Shown: piece after piece, positions 16,422 to 18,907 of the stretch
Numbering within the stretch: position 1 is the first letter of the stretch
Layout: each line of letters starts with the position of its first letter
Assembly: GCF_003248455.1 (NCBI RefSeq)
Contig: NZ_QFNM01000050.1
Span: 1 to 18,907 of the forward strand
Origin: Brevundimonas sp.
GTDB lineage: Bacteria; Pseudomonadota; Alphaproteobacteria; Caulobacterales; Caulobacteraceae
Length of the DNA stretch: 18,907 bases
Direction of reading: 5' to 3'
The notes under the pieces: model-generated
What the model was told of the DNA's origin: nothing
The model's input: the letters and a program-made list of their open reading frames with translations, nothing else
Database searches by the model: none
Program-made: the position numbers and the translations under genes

Positions 16422-18822
16422 GCAGTACCAGCTCGACACCCTCGAGGCGCTCGACCGCTACGTTCAGGCGCTCGCACAGGCTCGCGTGGCGGAGGCGAAC
16501 CAGCGCGCAGCGCTCGAAGCCCTAGACGATGCGACGCGTGCGCCGCTCCTCGCCGTTCTCCCGGACCCCCCGGTTGTCGCCTGGGCCGCGCTCCAGCAGG
16601 CCGGGCAGACCGCTTCGCCCGACCCCTGGCGTGATCTTCCGGATGGTCACGGGCGCCAGACGCCGCACGTCTGCCTCGAATTGCCTACGGGGTCGGGCAA
16701 GACGCTGATTGCGGGGCACGCAGTCGGCCGCATCCTGTCCGGGCTGAACGGGGCGTCAACGGGCTTCGTCCTCTGGCTCGTCCCCTCGGACGCCATCTAC
16801 CAGCAGACCCGGGCCCAGCTCCGGGATCGCGGCCATCCCATTCGCCAGGCGCTGGAGATCGCCAGCGGCGGCCGGCTGAAGCTGCTCGAAAAGGGATCGG
16901 ACTTCTCGCGGGCGGATGTCGAGGACGGCCTGACCGTCATGCTTCTGATGCTTCAGTCCGCGCGGCTCCCGCGTGAGAACTCCGAACAGAAGGCGCTCAA
17001 GGTCTTCCGCGAAAGCGGACGCTACGCCAGCTTCTATCCGGAGGGAGACGACCTGACCGCCGCCCAGGCGCTGAAGGCGCGCGTTCCGAACCTCGAGACG
17101 CATGACCTGCTCAGCGGAGAGCCGGGGGCGATTGTCCAGAGCCTTGGCAATACGCTCAAGCTCATTCGCCCGGTCATCGTGCTCGATGAGGGTCATACGG
17201 CCTACAGCGTCGAACGGCGGCGCCTGCTAGGGCAGTTCAACCCGCGCTTTCTGGTCGAGCTGACGGCCACGCCGGGCCGCGAGCTGTCCAACATCCTGGT
17301 GAAGATCGGCGGGCAGCGGCTCCGCGACGCCGAGATGATCAAGCTGCCGATCGAGCTTGTCGCCGACAACCAGGTGCCGTGGCAGGACACCCTGCAGGCC
17401 GCCTTGGAGCAACGCGCCCGGCTCGAACGGCTTGCGTTGGATCATGAGGCGACGAGCGGTCGGTACATCCGGCCCATCATGCTGGTCCGCGTCGAGGTCA
17501 CCGGCCGGGAACAGAGGGACAAGGGCCGCATCCATACCGAGGACGCCGTCGACGCCCTCATCGGGATGGGGGTGCCGCCGGAGTGGATTCGCCGGCAGAC
17601 CGCCATCGACAAGGAACTGGACGACCAGCTGCTGTCCAACACCAGCCCGGTGCGTATCATCATCACCCGGGACGCGCTGCGTGAAGGTTGGGACTGCCCC
17701 TTCGCCTATGTCCTGACGCTCCTGACCAAGTCGCGGGCAAAGACCGCGCTGACGCAGATGATTGGGCGGGTGCTGCGACAGCCAGGCGCAAGGCGGACCG
17801 GCGTTCCGGAACTCGACAGCGCCTGGGTGTTCTGCACCGACACGACGGTCAAGGACGCCGTCGAGGGGGTGCGCAACGGTCTGAGTGAGGAAGGCATGGC
17901 CGACCTGAGGCTGCAGGTGCGCAGCCAAGGACTGGCCGAGGCCGAGACGCGGACCGTGGGGCGGCGCCCACAGTGGGCCGGCAGCCGGGTTCTCGTGCCC
18001 ACGGTGACTCATGCTGACGACAAGGGCGGTGTGCGCCTCCTGGATTTCGATCGGGATATCCTGGCCGAAGTCGACTGGTCCGCACTTCTATATGAGGGCG
18101 GCGCGGATCTGGTCCTCGACGAGCCCGGCGCGCGAAGGGCGCGTCGATCCGTCGACTATACGAACGGTCAGCTCGCGGCCGGGGCCGCGTCGCCCACCCA
18201 GCGCTTGGCGGGCGAGATCGATCGACCCGATTTGGCCCGACGCCTCTTGGGATTGGTCCCTAACCCGTGGGTGGCGATGACCTTCGTCGATCAGGCGATC
18301 GCAGCGCTTCGGGGGCGCGGCCTCGGCGACGTCGAGATCGGCCGCGGACGGCTGGATATTGTTTCGTCTATCCGCGTCGAGCTGGGCGGGAAGGTCGAAG
18401 CGGCGGCCCGCGCCATCTTCATGACGAAGTTGGACGCGGGCATAATTGCATTCCGATTGACAGGGTCTGCGGTCGACTGGGAAATGCCGCTGACGTTTGA
18501 AACGTCCTTCCGTCCTCGCGTCGACAGGTGGCTGACTGATGACCACGGGGACAAGGTCGGCCGGACGCTCTTCGTCGACGGCGTGAAGGACGGCGAGCTC
18601 AACGGGTTCGAAACCGACGTCGCCCTCTATCTCGACGGCAAGGACGCTCTCGCCTGGTGGTGGCGCCTAACCTCGCGAGGCGCCTGGGGCTTGCAGGGTT
18701 GGCGGCGCAACAGGATCTATCCGGACTTCCTTGTTCGCTTCGCCGGCGACGGCAGGAATCTCATGGTCCTCGAGACCAAGGGCAAGCAGCTCGACAACGA
18801 CGACACCCTGACGTGCCCCTGA
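16411..18822 (+). CDS. res: Type III restriction enzyme (Res), C-terminus replaced at 18809
   Basis: This is the DNA-translocating endonuclease subunit of a Type III system. SF2 helicase motifs are clear: LPTGSGKT (91-98), DEGH (259-262), TATPG (285-289), GWDC (426-429) and QMIGRVLRQPG (449-459). The C-terminal PD-(D/E)XK site is present as YPDFLV (Asp772) and MVLETKGKQL (Glu788, Lys790). The family sequence stops after LDNDDT at codon 799, where relatives continue with about 50 or more residues (typically xYKR...). Here only LTCP and a stop follow, supplied by foreign sequence starting near 18809. Catalytic residues remain but the last helices are lost, so activity is doubtful. The start is ATG 16411 (MQLKQYQLDTLEAL), overlapping mod by 11 nt. 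Confidence 0.9.
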   Translation: MQLKQYQLDTLEALDRYVQALAQARVAEANQRAALEALDDATRAPLLAVLPDPPVVAWAALQQAGQTASPDPWRDLPDGHGRQTPHVCLELPTGSGKTLIAGHAVGRILSGLNGASTGFVLWLVPSDAIYQQTRAQLRDRGHPIRQALEIASGGRLKLLEKGSDFSRADVEDGLTVMLLMLQSARLPRENSEQKALKVFRESGRYASFYPEGDDLTAAQALKARVPNLETHDLLSGEPGAIVQSLGNTLKLIRPVIVLDEGHTAYSVERRRLLGQFNPRFLVELTATPGRELSNILVKIGGQRLRDAEMIKLPIELVADNQVPWQDTLQAALEQRARLERLALDHEATSGRYIRPIMLVRVEVTGREQRDKGRIHTEDAVDALIGMGVPPEWIRRQTAIDKELDDQLLSNTSPVRIIITRDALREGWDCPFAYVLTLLTKSRAKTALTQMIGRVLRQPGARRTGVPELDSAWVFCTDTTVKDAVEGVRNGLSEEGMADLRLQVRSQGLAEAETRTVGRRPQWAGSRVLVPTVTHADDKGGVRLLDFDRDILAEVDWSALLYEGGADLVLDEPGARRARRSVDYTNGQLAAGAASPTQRLAGEIDRPDLARRLLGLVPNPWVAMTFVDQAIAALRGRGLGDVEIGRGRLDIVSSIRVELGGKVEAAARAIFMTKLDAGIIAFRLTGSAVDWEMPLTFETSFRPRVDRWLTDDHGDKVGRTLFVDGVKDGELNGFETDVALYLDGKDALAWWWRLTSRGAWGLQGWRRNRIYPDFLVRFAGDGRNLMVLETKGKQLDNDDTLTCP

Positions 18823-18907
18823 GTTTTCATCCAGCGGCGACCAGAGTCCTTGGGTTAGTTACGCCTCGCAGCGTGGGATGAGCAACAGGCCGGACCGCGC
18901 AGCTTTC
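18809..18907. mobile_element. Probable insertion sequence end truncating res, cut by the window
   Basis: The res homology ends abruptly at 18808. From 18809 the sequence begins tgacgtgcccctgagttt, with a 5'-TG end. This style fits the terminal repeat of IS3-type elements, which begin with TG. No transposase coding region falls in the remaining 99 nt. The exact family is not certain. Alternatives are a recombination junction or a contig chimera. Confidence 0.5.

Larger units (their letters stand above)
8759..18907. mobile_element. Putative integrative defence island, right end beyond window
   Basis: The block starts with an AT-rich left edge and a tyrosine recombinase right after phaA. It carries a HEPN gene, a GHKL-nuclease gene and a Type III restriction-modification operon, and holds long gene-free stretches unlike the tightly packed left half. 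No tRNA target and no matching right attachment site are visible in the window. The left limit is inferred from the change in base composition. Confidence 0.55.

Overview
This is a high-GC alphaproteobacterial chromosome segment, most likely from Caulobacterales and probably Brevundimonas. The clues are a GroEL ending in a GGM-repeat tail (GGMGGMGGMDF), the PhaR/PhaA genes, GC-rich codon use and the mix of housekeeping genes. The genus is inferred from general resemblance, not from a search.

The left half (1-8730) is ordinary chromosome. It holds the 3' two thirds of groEL with its terminator, and a divergent pair made of a GT2 polyprenyl-phosphate sugar transferase and an ArnT/PMT-type membrane glycosyltransferase. 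The latter is start-stop coupled to an HMG-CoA lyase. A small conserved-looking membrane protein follows, then a minus-strand unit (a 118-aa unknown protein, PhaR and a hemolysin III/PAQR-type membrane protein), and then phaA for acetyl-CoA acetyltransferase. Two highly conserved genes here, groEL and phaR, are each broken by a short clean internal deletion that shifts the frame (about 61 nt and about 52 nt, judged against the family consensus). Both flanks are otherwise intact, so consensus or assembly error is as likely as real mutation.

The right half (about 8759-18907) looks like an integrated defence island. Just after phaA the sequence becomes AT-rich, with a good sigma70-type -10 box in front of a 475-aa tyrosine recombinase. 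After a 543-nt gene-free stretch come two minus-strand genes: a HEPN protein with an Rx4H motif, and a 699-aa protein that joins an HSP90-like GHKL ATPase to a PD-(D/E)XK nuclease-like C-terminus. Together they are the best candidate for an undescribed system here. Facing the other way is a Type III restriction-modification operon, mod and res. The res gene is cut near its 3' end at 18809 by foreign sequence that looks like an insertion sequence end running out of the window.

How the parts may work together: the GT2 and ArnT-like proteins probably make and use a lipid-linked sugar for envelope modification. PhaA and PhaR belong to polyhydroxyalkanoate storage. The integrase probably brought in the defence genes. 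Mod could still methylate DNA while Res, lacking its C-terminal tail, may be impaired. No CRISPR array, tRNA or rRNA was found.
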